Positions 1 to 4,025 of a DNA stretch of 5,120 bases are shown here, in pieces. The position numbers and the translations under genes were made by a program. Source of the DNA: Deltaproteobacteria bacterium (GTDB lineage: Bacteria > Desulfobacterota > Desulfobacteria > Desulfobacterales > JAFDHS01); NCBI GenBank assembly GCA_019308655.1, contig JAFDHS010000091.1, positions 1-5,120 of the forward strand, in the 5' to 3' direction. The notes beneath the pieces were generated by a model that did not search any database, had not been told where the DNA came from, and saw only the letters and a program-made list of their open reading frames with translations. The first letter of the stretch is position 1; the number at the start of each line of letters is the position of its first letter.

Positions 1-35
1 ACTGGGGTCAGCCGGTCGGTAAAGAGGTCTGGTAA
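1..35 (+). CDS. mazE: MazE-family antitoxin, 3' end only
   Basis: Only the last ten codons and the stop are in the window; whole codons begin at base 3 and read WGQPVGKEVW then TAA. A tail of the form WG-PVG-EVW is typical of MazE/PemI-type antitoxins. The stop is immediately followed by the mazF start (TAA then ATG, no gap), the usual coupled arrangement. MazE proteins bind DNA through an N-terminal AbrB-like fold and neutralise MazF through the C-terminal tail. The N-terminal domain lies outside the window, so the assignment rests on the tail and the MazF partner. Confidence 0.7.
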   Translation, partial: WGQPVGKEVW

Positions 36-371
36 ATGGCTGTTTATGTCCCTAAGCAAGGAGATATCATCGCGATCACTTTAGATCCACAATCCGGTCA
101 TGAACAAAAAGGACATCGCCCTGCTTTTGTTGTTAGCAAAGACCTGTTTAACCGCAGCACAGGCTTGGTTATTGTATGTCCAGTCACGAACACAGATCGT
201 GGTTTTCCCTTTCATGTGCCTATTCCAAAAAACAGTAAACTGACGGGCTTTATTATGGTTGAGCAAGTTAAATCGGTCGACTTCCGCTCTCGTCGCGCTA
301 AACGAATCGAACACGGTAATGATGATTTGCTGTCAGACGTACTTTCCATATTAGATGCCTGCATCTATTAA
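36..371 (+). CDS. mazF: MazF-family endoribonuclease toxin
   Basis: This 111-residue protein has the usual MazF length. MazF toxins are sequence-specific, ribosome-independent mRNA interferases that halt growth when the labile MazE is degraded. Visible family features are the opening GD motif (G9-D10), the loop E23-Q24-K25-G26-H27-R28-P29-A30, and VCPVT near residues 47-51. E23, R28 and T51 correspond to the active-site region around Glu24, Arg29 and Thr52 of E. coli MazF. The later VEQVKSVDFR segment matches the ADQVKSI-type strand of the family. The start is set by the adjacent mazE stop and by an AGAGGT ribosome binding site inside mazE. Its codons are less AT-rich than those of the later genes, which fits an independent cassette origin. 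The stop codon overlaps a possible attC site. Confidence 0.93.
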   Translation: MAVYVPKQGDIIAITLDPQSGHEQKGHRPAFVVSKDLFNRSTGLVIVCPVTNTDRGFPFHVPIPKNSKLTGFIMVEQVKSVDFRSRRAKRIEHGNDDLLSDVLSILDACIY

Positions 372-443
372 CAGGCCAATAAAGGCATTAAGGGCGACTG
401 CAAAAAAGCCACCGCGCCTTATGCCGGACATTATGTGCTAATA
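366..443 (+). other. Putative attC recombination site after mazF
   Basis: The outer arms are TATTAAC (366-372, overlapping the mazF stop) and GCTAATA (437-443), complementary except at one position. The inner arms are GGCATTAAGGGCG (384-396) and CGCGCCTTATGCC (413-425), which pair with unpaired extra bases on the left arm. The gap between outer and inner arms is 11 nt on both sides. This two-box imperfect palindrome with extrahelical bases is the architecture of integron attC sites. The right core would be GCT rather than the canonical GTT, so the site may be impaired. A simple transcription terminator is less likely because no T-run follows the stem. Confidence 0.5.
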
Positions 444-521
444 ATAATCCAAAATTTGAAATATTTCGAATAATGGAAACGTGATGTAAATAGTTCTATA
501 TTTCTACAAAACATTATTTCT

Positions 522-551
522 TTGAGCGAAATGTTCAACGAAATATATAAA
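522..551 (+). promoter_or_regulatory. Putative sigma70 promoter for the lysine-rich small gene
   Basis: A TTGAGC -35-like box (522-527) is followed by overlapping -10 candidates, TATATA (544-549, spacer 16) and TATAAA (546-551, spacer 18). The small gene begins 25 nt downstream with a strong ribosome binding site. Called by consensus only, in AT-rich DNA where chance matches are common. Confidence 0.4.
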
Positions 552-576
552 ACAAGTATTCGATTGGAGGTTTTAT

Positions 577-684
577 ATGGCAAAAGGTAAAGACAAAGGA
601 AAATCACAAGAAAAGAAAAAACCACAAAAAAGCATTAAAGAAAAAAGGAAATTAAAAAAGGAGAAAGGCTCTAAGGCTTCATGA
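577..684 (+). CDS. Lysine-rich small protein, 35 residues
   Basis: The reading frame starts with MAKGKDKGK and ends KEKGSKAS. A strong GGAGG ribosome binding site (566-570) lies 6 nt before the ATG, and a plausible promoter lies upstream. Fifteen of 35 residues are lysine and one is arginine, against four acidic residues; there is no cysteine, tryptophan or membrane segment. The protein is probably unstructured and highly basic. Short lysine-rich proteins beginning MAKG or similar are seen as uncharacterised genes in several bacteria, and nucleic-acid or ribosome binding would be the natural guess, but no function is established. The gene stands alone between the mazF attC-like site and a decayed DUF1456 gene. 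Translation is supported by the ribosome binding site rather than by homology I can verify. Confidence 0.55.
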   Translation: MAKGKDKGKSQEKKKPQKSIKEKRKLKKEKGSKAS

Positions 685-685
685 T

Positions 686-715
686 TTCGGTTGAATTCAA
701 TCTATGAAAACCGAA
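686..715 (+). terminator. Weak hairpin after the lysine-rich gene
   Basis: TTCGGTT (686-692) and AACCGAA (709-715) form a 7-bp stem around a 16-nt loop, beginning 2 nt after the small gene's stop. Only a short T stretch follows, so it is at best a poor intrinsic terminator or an mRNA 3'-end stabiliser. Confidence 0.25.
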
Positions 716-747
716 TTTACAGCTGCATTTTCGATAAGGGCATACTT

Positions 748-890
748 GTGACTAATAACGATATCTTGCGCCGTGTTCGCTATACTTTCGATTTTAGCGA
801 CTCGAAAATGATAGCTATATTTGTTGTTTAGCTAATCTTGAGGTAACCCGTGGGCAGGTCAGTGATTGGGGGATGTGCGGGACGTCATCG
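748..890 (+). pseudogene. Decayed DUF1456 (YehS-like) gene fragment
   Basis: Starting from a GTG, the DNA reads VTNNDILRRVRYTFDFSDSK then MIAIFVV and a stop at 829-831. Shifting frame at 828, it continues ANLEVTRGQVSDWG (831-872). Together the two pieces resemble the N-terminal repeat of DUF1456 proteins (E. coli YehS type), which opens NNDILR-VRY and continues with an E-T-EQ-W segment. A one-base deletion or two-base insertion near 820-831 would explain the break. After the tryptophan the expected lysine and acid-rich continuation is missing, and the second half of the usual roughly 150-residue protein is absent. The intact family has no firm biochemical function. The fragment shows that the stretch 685-1073, otherwise without a gene, contains decayed coding sequence. 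The right limit is approximate. Confidence 0.55.
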
Positions 891-980
891 ATTAGGTTGA
901 ATGAATTTGATAACACCGTTCAGGCCCAACTGTAAATTTTCCTCTCGCGAACTCGAAATATGCCAAGATAACGATTGCAC

Positions 981-1001
981 AGGTCGAAAAATTTTTGACC
1001 T
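981..1001. repeat. 21-bp near-perfect palindrome
   Basis: AGGTCGAAAA then A then TTTTTGACCT pairs at every position as RNA, with one G-T wobble. It lies upstream of the antitoxin-toxin promoter. Its right arm carries TTGACCTC (995-1002), repeated directly at 1012-1019, where it forms the -35 box. It could be a regulator site or the terminator stem of lost upstream sequence; the role is unknown. Confidence 0.4.
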
Positions 1002-1011
1002 CTCATTTCGC

Positions 1012-1040
1012 TTGACCTCCTTTTTCCATCTGTATATATT
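1012..1040 (+). promoter_or_regulatory. Sigma70-type promoter of the RHH-PIN operon
   Basis: TTGACC (1012-1017), a 17-bp spacer and TATATT (1035-1040) make a near-consensus promoter. The antitoxin start codon is 33 nt beyond the -10 box. Confidence 0.65.
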
Positions 1041-1049
1041 GTTAATATA
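1035..1049. promoter_or_regulatory. Inverted repeat over the -10 box, putative antitoxin operator
   Basis: TATATT and AATATA are perfect inverted 6-mers separated by GTT, and the left arm is the -10 box itself. Ribbon-helix-helix antitoxins usually repress their own operon by binding short repeats at the promoter, so this is a plausible autoregulatory site. AT-richness weakens the statistical case. Confidence 0.35.
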
Positions 1050-1073
1050 ATATATCATACAAGGAGGTGTCAT

Positions 1074-1319
1074 ATGACAACACAAATGATTGTCCGCATT
1101 GATCCAACCCTCAAAAATAAGGTTAGCAATTTTGCCAAAGCTGAAGGGAAAAATGTAAGTGAAGTTGTAAGGGAACTACTTGAAAGTTATGTGAAAAATA
1201 GAGACATTGGCTCCTATATTGATGACCTCTGGAGCCGAACAGGAACAAAAATCAAAAAGCAAGGGTTCGGTTCTGATGACATTGATTCAATTATCCAAAA
1301 GGTTAGAGCTGAAAAATGA
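1074..1319 (+). CDS. Ribbon-helix-helix antitoxin
   Basis: An 81-residue protein whose N-terminus TTQMIVRIDPTLKNKV forms the DNA-contacting beta strand and first helix of an RHH (Arc/MetJ/CopG-type) fold, followed by a second helix around NVSEVVRELLESYV (residues 28-41). Residues from about 45 to 81 are charged and would form the toxin-binding tail. An excellent AAGGAGGT ribosome binding site (1061-1068) sits 5 nt before the ATG. The end overlaps the PIN toxin start by 4 nt (ATGA), giving translational coupling. Expected role: neutralises the downstream nuclease and, as a dimer, represses the operon. RHH antitoxins are a common partner of this PIN subgroup. Confidence 0.85.
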   Translation: MTTQMIVRIDPTLKNKVSNFAKAEGKNVSEVVRELLESYVKNRDIGSYIDDLWSRTGTKIKKQGFGSDDIDSIIQKVRAEK

Positions 1320-1717
1320 TAAAAGTTGTTATTGACACAAATGTTTTTATCTCATCATTTTTTGGCGGCAACCCTAAAAAAATTATTGATTTATGGAAAA
1401 AAGGGGAAATAAAACTCTGCCTATCAAGAGAGATTGTTGATGAATATGTTGAAGTCCTTAAAAGGCTTGGGCTGCAAAACGAAAGTGAACTTCAAGAATT
1501 ATTACATACTTTTTCAGAAGGGCATAACATTATCTTTTCAGCATCAACTCCTTCCTTAAAAATAATTGAACAAGACCCAGACGATAATATGTTCATTGAA
1601 TGCGCTGTTGCCTTAGAATGCTCACATATAATTTCAGGGGATAAACATTTAAAATCGATTAAAAACTACATGGGAATTAAAATCGTCAATCCAAAAGAAT
1701 TTCTCGTACAATTTTAA
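1316..1717 (+). CDS. PIN-domain ribonuclease toxin
   Basis: A 133-residue single-domain PIN protein. PIN toxins are Mg- or Mn-dependent RNases of the VapC type and related groups. The acidic metal-binding set is visible: D7 in VIDTNVF, E43 in REIVDEY, D90 in DPDDNMFIECA and D109 in IISGDKHL. The N-terminal VIDTNVFISSFF and the DPDDN-FIECA signature match the COG1569 branch of PIN toxins rather than classical VapC. The start overlaps the antitoxin stop by 4 nt, with the ribosome binding site supplied from within the antitoxin gene. The RNA target cannot be inferred. The stop codon merges into an inverted repeat that may be a degenerate attC site. Confidence 0.9.
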   Translation: MIKVVIDTNVFISSFFGGNPKKIIDLWKKGEIKLCLSREIVDEYVEVLKRLGLQNESELQELLHTFSEGHNIIFSASTPSLKIIEQDPDDNMFIECAVALECSHIISGDKHLKSIKNYMGIKIVNPKEFLVQF

Positions 1718-1769
1718 ACTATTATGCGCTAACAAAGGTGTGGTCGGGAACTTGAGGAGTTAGTTTAGT
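1713..1769 (+). other. Possible degenerate attC site after the PIN gene
   Basis: TAAACTA (1715-1721, containing the PIN stop codon) and TAGTTTA (1761-1767) are perfect 7-bp inverted repeats 39 nt apart. The position over the stop codon and the right-hand GGAGTTAG, shared with the attC-like site at 2551-2599, suggest an attC. No convincing inner arms are seen, so this may be a decayed or hybrid site. Confidence 0.25.
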
Positions 1770-1886
1770 AGTTTAACATCATTCTCTTTTGCAAATTTTT
1801 CACCTCGCTTGATGGCTTGCCAGACTGAAGGCCGAAATATACCGAAATATAGGACCAATTCCTTCCAGAAAATACCGGGACCTTTG
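1756..1886. repeat. 131-bp direct repeat, copy 1
   Basis: This segment aligns without gaps to 2591-2721, with about 13 mismatches in 131 bases (roughly 90% identity). It begins at the right edge of a possible attC (GGAGTTAG) and ends at ACCTTTG. It precedes the phd-relE pair as copy 2 precedes the solitary antitoxin, so both units share the same leader. The repeat period is 835 bp. Confidence 0.9.
1760..1885 (-). pseudogene. Transposase C-terminal remnant, copy 1 (Y1/REP-associated type)
   Basis: On the minus strand the repeat encodes 41 residues and a stop: KGPGIFWKELVLYFGIFRPS, then VWQAIKRGEKFAKENDVKLL and a final N. The pattern KEL--YFGI-RPSV--AIKRGEK-AKE resembles the DnaA-like helix-turn-helix tail of IS200/REP-associated Y1 transposases, where it follows the HUH/Tyr catalytic domain. 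That catalytic domain is absent. The frame stays open further upstream to 2011, but this part has no start codon, is not recognisable, and runs into the start of the + strand antitoxin. Transposase origin is inferred from pattern memory, not from a search; any helix-turn-helix protein tail is possible. Confidence 0.45.
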
Positions 1887-1922
1887 CTTTCGGCATCAAC
1901 TGATAGCCAAGTCAAAAAACCA

Positions 1923-1951
1923 TTGACGAACCCATAATTTAGTCCTAAATT
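1923..1951 (+). promoter_or_regulatory. Putative promoter of phd-relE
   Basis: TTGACG (1923-1928), 17 bp, then TAAATT (1946-1951). It lies 48 nt before the preferred antitoxin start. It is the only decent promoter match between the repeat and the gene. Confidence 0.4.
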
Positions 1952-1953
1952 AT
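1934..1953. promoter_or_regulatory. Perfect palindrome over the -10 box, putative antitoxin operator
   Basis: ATAATTTAG (1934-1942) and CTAAATTAT (1945-1953) are perfect 9-bp inverted arms with a 2-nt centre. The site covers the predicted -10 element. Phd/YefM antitoxins bind short palindromes at their own promoters, so this is a good operator candidate. Confidence 0.5.
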
Positions 1954-1999
1954 AACCGTATTTTAGACCTGAAATTAAATCTATTTTATGGTGGCCAAA

Positions 2000-2251
2000 A
2001 TGAAAGCTGTCTTAGCAAACTGCTCTGCGAGCATATCAGAATTAAAAAGAAACCCTAGTGCACTCATCGACCAATCCGATGGTGAACCCATTGCTATCCT
2101 CAACCATAATAAGCCAACTGCGTACCTTATCCCTGCAGAAACATATGAAGAGCTATTAGAGAGTATCGAAGATTATCAGCTTGGATTTATAGTAAAAGAA
2201 AGACAAAACGAGAAAATTTCAGCCATAGAAGTGGATATAGATGAATTGTAA
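2000..2251 (+). CDS. relB: Phd/YefM-type antitoxin of RelE
   Basis: An 83-residue antitoxin. The N-terminal half (ASISELKRNPSALIDQSDGE, then PIAILNHNKPTAYLIPAETY) is the Phd/YefM DNA-binding fold. The C-terminal EERL-like helix and the tail EVDIDEL would wrap the toxin. It resembles Phd-fold RelB antitoxins known from Vibrio cassette arrays rather than the RHH RelB of E. coli. An alternative ATG at 1988 would add four residues. The start at 2000 is preferred because GGTGG (1990-1994) is a spaced ribosome binding site, while nothing suitable precedes 1988, and because 83 residues is the family length. It overlaps relE by 11 nt, so the two are translationally coupled. The gene symbol reflects its pairing with RelE. 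Confidence 0.88.
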   Translation: MKAVLANCSASISELKRNPSALIDQSDGEPIAILNHNKPTAYLIPAETYEELLESIEDYQLGFIVKERQNEKISAIEVDIDEL

Positions 2252-2555
2252 ACTGAAATTTCTCCCAACGGCTCTTAAGGAATGGAAAAAGCTTGATAAC
2301 ACCATTCAAATTCAGCTTAAAAAAAAATTAAAAGAGCTTCTCAAAAGCCCTCATTTACAGGGCAGCCAACTTCGCGGTTTTAAAAATCATTATAAAATCA
2401 AATTAAGGGTAAGTGGGTATCGTCTCGTCTACGAAGTCATTGATGACGAAATATGTGTACTTGTTATTGCTATTGGCAAAAGAAACAAGAACGAAGTTTA
2501 CAAATATGCCCAAAACAGAGCTAACCAGAAAAAGCATAAAAAAAATTCAAATTAA
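2241..2555 (+). CDS. relE: RelE-family mRNA interferase toxin
   Basis: A 104-residue RelE toxin. RelE enters the ribosomal A site and cleaves the mRNA codon, stopping translation. The key residues fall at the same numbers as in E. coli RelE: K52 and K54 in HYKIKLR, R61 in GYRLVYEV, R81 in GKRNKNEVY, and Y87. The segment LKEWKKLDNTI-IQLKKKLKELL near the N-terminus and LRGF---YKIKLR are also classical RelE, so the active site appears complete. The C-terminal 10-12 residues are an extra lysine and asparagine-rich extension. Its start lies inside the antitoxin gene (11-nt overlap). Its stop codon forms the left end of the next attC-like site. Confidence 0.95.
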   Translation: MNCKLKFLPTALKEWKKLDNTIQIQLKKKLKELLKSPHLQGSQLRGFKNHYKIKLRVSGYRLVYEVIDDEICVLVIAIGKRNKNEVYKYAQNRANQKKHKKNSN

Positions 2556-2599
2556 CTCAGGCAGCTCTGGCCAGTGTGTTTAAGATCTGCGGAGTTAGT
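2551..2599 (+). other. Putative attC recombination site after relE
   Basis: The outer arms are ATTAAC (2551-2556, overlapping the relE stop) and GTTAGT (2594-2599). AACTC (2554-2558) is perfectly complementary to GAGTT (2592-2596). The inner arms GCAGCTCT (2561-2568) and AGATCTGC (2583-2590) pair with one mismatch, and the left spacer is one base longer than the right. About 14 nt remain as a variable loop. Short, but consistent with attC structure and position. Confidence 0.5.
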
Positions 2600-2721
2600 T
2601 TAATAGTTTAACATCATTCTCTTTTGCAAATTTTTTACCTCGCTTGATTGCTGGCGAGACTGGAGGCCGGGATATACCGAAATACCGGGCCAATTCCTTC
2701 CAGAAAATGCCAGGACCTTTG
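2591..2721. repeat. 131-bp direct repeat, copy 2
   Basis: Gap-free counterpart of 1756-1886, with about 13 substitutions. It starts at the right edge of the preceding attC-like site and ends 40 nt before the start of the solitary antitoxin. Sequence beyond ACCTTTG is unrelated between the copies. Recombination between the two copies would delete one complete phd-relE unit with its attC. Confidence 0.9.
2595..2720 (-). pseudogene. Transposase C-terminal remnant, copy 2 (Y1/REP-associated type)
   Basis: The minus strand reads KGPGIFWKELARYFGISRPP, then VSPAIKRGKKFAKENDVKLL and a final N before the stop. This copy is closer than copy 1 to the expected helix-turn-helix consensus (ELARYFGISRP-VS-AIKRGKK-AKE), so copy 1 looks the more decayed. 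No start codon or catalytic domain accompanies it. The frame continues upstream into unrelated sequence with a glycine and tryptophan-rich stretch caused by the C-run at 2733-2740. A longer ORF on the minus strand in another frame (2600-2878) appears to be a chance shadow. Confidence 0.5.
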
Positions 2722-2723
2722 GG

Positions 2724-2748
2724 TACCGGTTGCCCCCCCCATCCGGTA
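2724..2748. repeat. C8 homopolymer inside a short hairpin
   Basis: TACCGG (2724-2729) and CCGGTA (2743-2748) flank a loop containing eight consecutive C (2733-2740). The site is immediately upstream of the solitary antitoxin gene, where no good ribosome binding site is visible. Confidence 0.5.
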
Positions 2749-2760
2749 ATCTCACCAGAA

Positions 2761-3042
2761 ATGGAAAAAATGAAATACGATAAAGTAGGAAAAAATATTT
2801 TAGATGCTTACGAAAGCGGAAACATGAAACTTTCCTCACCTTCGAAAAAGGAAATAGAAAACATAAAAGCCATTGCAAAGAATACTTTTAAAAAAAACAA
2901 ACGAATTACAATCCGTCTTTACGATCATGATTTTAAAGGGATTCAGAGAAAAGCATTGGAAATGGGTATCCCTTACCAAACACTCATTTCGGGCTTAATA
3001 CACCGATACATTGAAGGTGAATTAGTATCAAAAATTAGATAA
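2761..3042 (+). CDS. Solitary CopG/BrnA-like RHH antitoxin
   Basis: A 93-residue protein taken from the ATG at 2761. The frame is open back to an ATG at 2644, but that part is the repeat read antisense and does not look like protein. Residues 1-40 are a helical, charged N-terminus with NILDAYESGNMK. The C-terminal RHH segment KRITIRLYDHDFKGIQRKAL, then EMGIPYQTLISGLIHRYIEG, is highly characteristic of the COG5304/CopG antitoxin group, whose members usually pair with a small toxin encoded next door, commonly upstream. No toxin frame is present here: upstream is the repeat and C-run, downstream is an attC. An internal ATG at 2770 is a possible start, and neither start has a convincing Shine-Dalgarno. 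It may be an orphan antitoxin left after toxin loss, acting as an anti-addiction protein, or an autonomous regulator. Confidence 0.8.
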   Translation: MEKMKYDKVGKNILDAYESGNMKLSSPSKKEIENIKAIAKNTFKKNKRITIRLYDHDFKGIQRKALEMGIPYQTLISGLIHRYIEGELVSKIR

Positions 3043-3098
3043 CATCAGCATGAACAAGGACGCTCGTAAACTCGAGCCTGTTATGCTGGGCGTTAAAT
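3037..3098 (+). other. attC recombination site, best in the window
   Basis: All parts of an integron attC are visible. R'' is AGATAAC (3037-3043, overlapping the antitoxin stop). L'' (3046-3059) is CAGCATGAACAAGG, and L' (3077-3088) is CCTGTTATGCTG, perfectly complementary to it apart from two extra bases (G and A) on the left arm. R' is GTTAAAT (3092-3098), matching GTTRRRY. A central GCTCG/CGAGC stem closes a 6-nt loop. The extra unpaired bases on the left arm are what IntI uses to choose the bottom strand. Predicted crossover is between 3092 and 3093. It follows the solitary antitoxin and ends 12 nt before the radical SAM start. Confidence 0.72.
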
Positions 3099-3110
3099 GA
3101 TGGGAACCTT

Positions 3111-4007
3111 ATGCTAACCGGAGTCCATTTTATTCTAACTTACATGTGTAATTTTGAATGTGATCATTGTTTCTTATATTGCAGCCCGCGTTCAAAGGGT
3201 ACATTTACCCTGAATCAGGTAAGAGATGTTCTTGAGGAATTGCAAAAGATCGGGACAATAGAAGCAGTAGGTTTTGAGGGAGGTGAGCCTTTTTTATTTT
3301 ATCCATTATTACTTGAATGTATCAAACTCGCTAGTGCTAAAGGGTTCAAAACGGCAATAGAAACAAATACATATTGGGCAACAACTGAGGAAGATGCAGA
3401 GTTTTGGCTCCGTCCTCTCAGTAATTCGGGGCTTTCGACGCTTGAAGTAAGTGATGACACATTTCATCACGGAGAGGAAATTGCTAATTCCGCTAAACGA
3501 GCTTTTTCCGCCGCACAAAAAATAGGTATAAATGTAAATTCAATTTGCATTAATAAACCCATGATTGGAAAAAACAAAGGACAAGTTAAAGGAAAACCAA
3601 TTTACATAGGTGGTCCTAAATTAAGAGGGAGGGCAATAGAGAAGCTGACAGAAGGGTTGCCCAGGAATTCATGGAAAAGCTTTACCGAATGTCCTTTTGA
3701 AGATTTAAGAAATCCCAAAAGAGTTCACATTGATTCGTTTGGTTTTGTCCATCTCTGCCAGGGCTTGAGTATGGGCAATATGTGGGAAATACCATTATCA
3801 GATTTGGTTAACAACTATGATCCTGATGCACACCCAATCTGCGGGCCTTTGCTAAAAGGCGGGCCTGCTCAATTGGCCAAAGAACACAATGTTCAGCATG
3901 AGGATGAATACGTTGATGCTTGTCATATGTGTTCTAAGATATGCTTGAATTTAATTAACAGGTTTCCACAATATATTGCTCCAAGACAGGTATATGGTTT
4001 GGAATAA
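3111..4007 (+). CDS. Radical SAM protein with C-terminal cysteine cluster
   Basis: A 298-residue radical SAM enzyme of unknown substrate. The [4Fe-4S]-SAM motif is C13-N-F-E-C17-D-H-C20 (CX3CX2C), followed by the SAM-binding GGEP (57-60) and an acidic strand ETNTYW (84-89). A GPKLRGRA segment (168-175) is typical of the SPASM/twitch type. The C-terminal part holds six cysteines (194, 216, 244, 271, 274, 278), including C271-X2-C274-X3-C278, and HLCQG...GN resembles the auxiliary-cluster layout of peptide- or protein-modifying radical SAM enzymes. No precursor peptide is seen nearby. The ATG at 3111 has a weak GGGAA (3102-3106) upstream; the earlier ATGs at 3097 and 3100 are in another, closed frame. 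No promoter is evident after the attC, so transcription may enter from the array. The msrAB gene follows after 18 nt, probably in the same operon. Confidence 0.87.
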   Translation: MLTGVHFILTYMCNFECDHCFLYCSPRSKGTFTLNQVRDVLEELQKIGTIEAVGFEGGEPFLFYPLLLECIKLASAKGFKTAIETNTYWATTEEDAEFWLRPLSNSGLSTLEVSDDTFHHGEEIANSAKRAFSAAQKIGINVNSICINKPMIGKNKGQVKGKPIYIGGPKLRGRAIEKLTEGLPRNSWKSFTECPFEDLRNPKRVHIDSFGFVHLCQGLSMGNMWEIPLSDLVNNYDPDAHPICGPLLKGGPAQLAKEHNVQHEDEYVDACHMCSKICLNLINRFPQYIAPRQVYGLE

Positions 4008-4025
4008 AGCAAAAAGGAGATCGCT

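Noticed and set aside
431..625. 64-residue hydrophobic ORF on the minus strand
   Set aside because: It is the antisense of AT-rich DNA and the lysine-rich gene; lysine codons read backwards give phenylalanine and leucine, producing a false membrane-like protein.
885..1085. 66-residue ORF on the minus strand upstream of the RHH antitoxin
   Set aside because: It crosses a strong + strand promoter and ribosome binding site, and its translation resembles no known family.
2644..2760. N-terminal 39-codon extension of the solitary antitoxin
   Set aside because: It is the 131-bp repeat and C8 region read in the wrong sense, with no ribosome binding site. Family length fits a start at 2761.
2600..2878. 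92-residue ORF on the minus strand
   Set aside because: It overlaps the antitoxin gene and runs in a different frame from the conserved helix-turn-helix remnant; it has no recognisable family features.
4005..4025. attC site between the radical SAM gene and msrAB
   Set aside because: Only 18 nt separate the genes, with no inverted repeat; the spacing is that of an operon.
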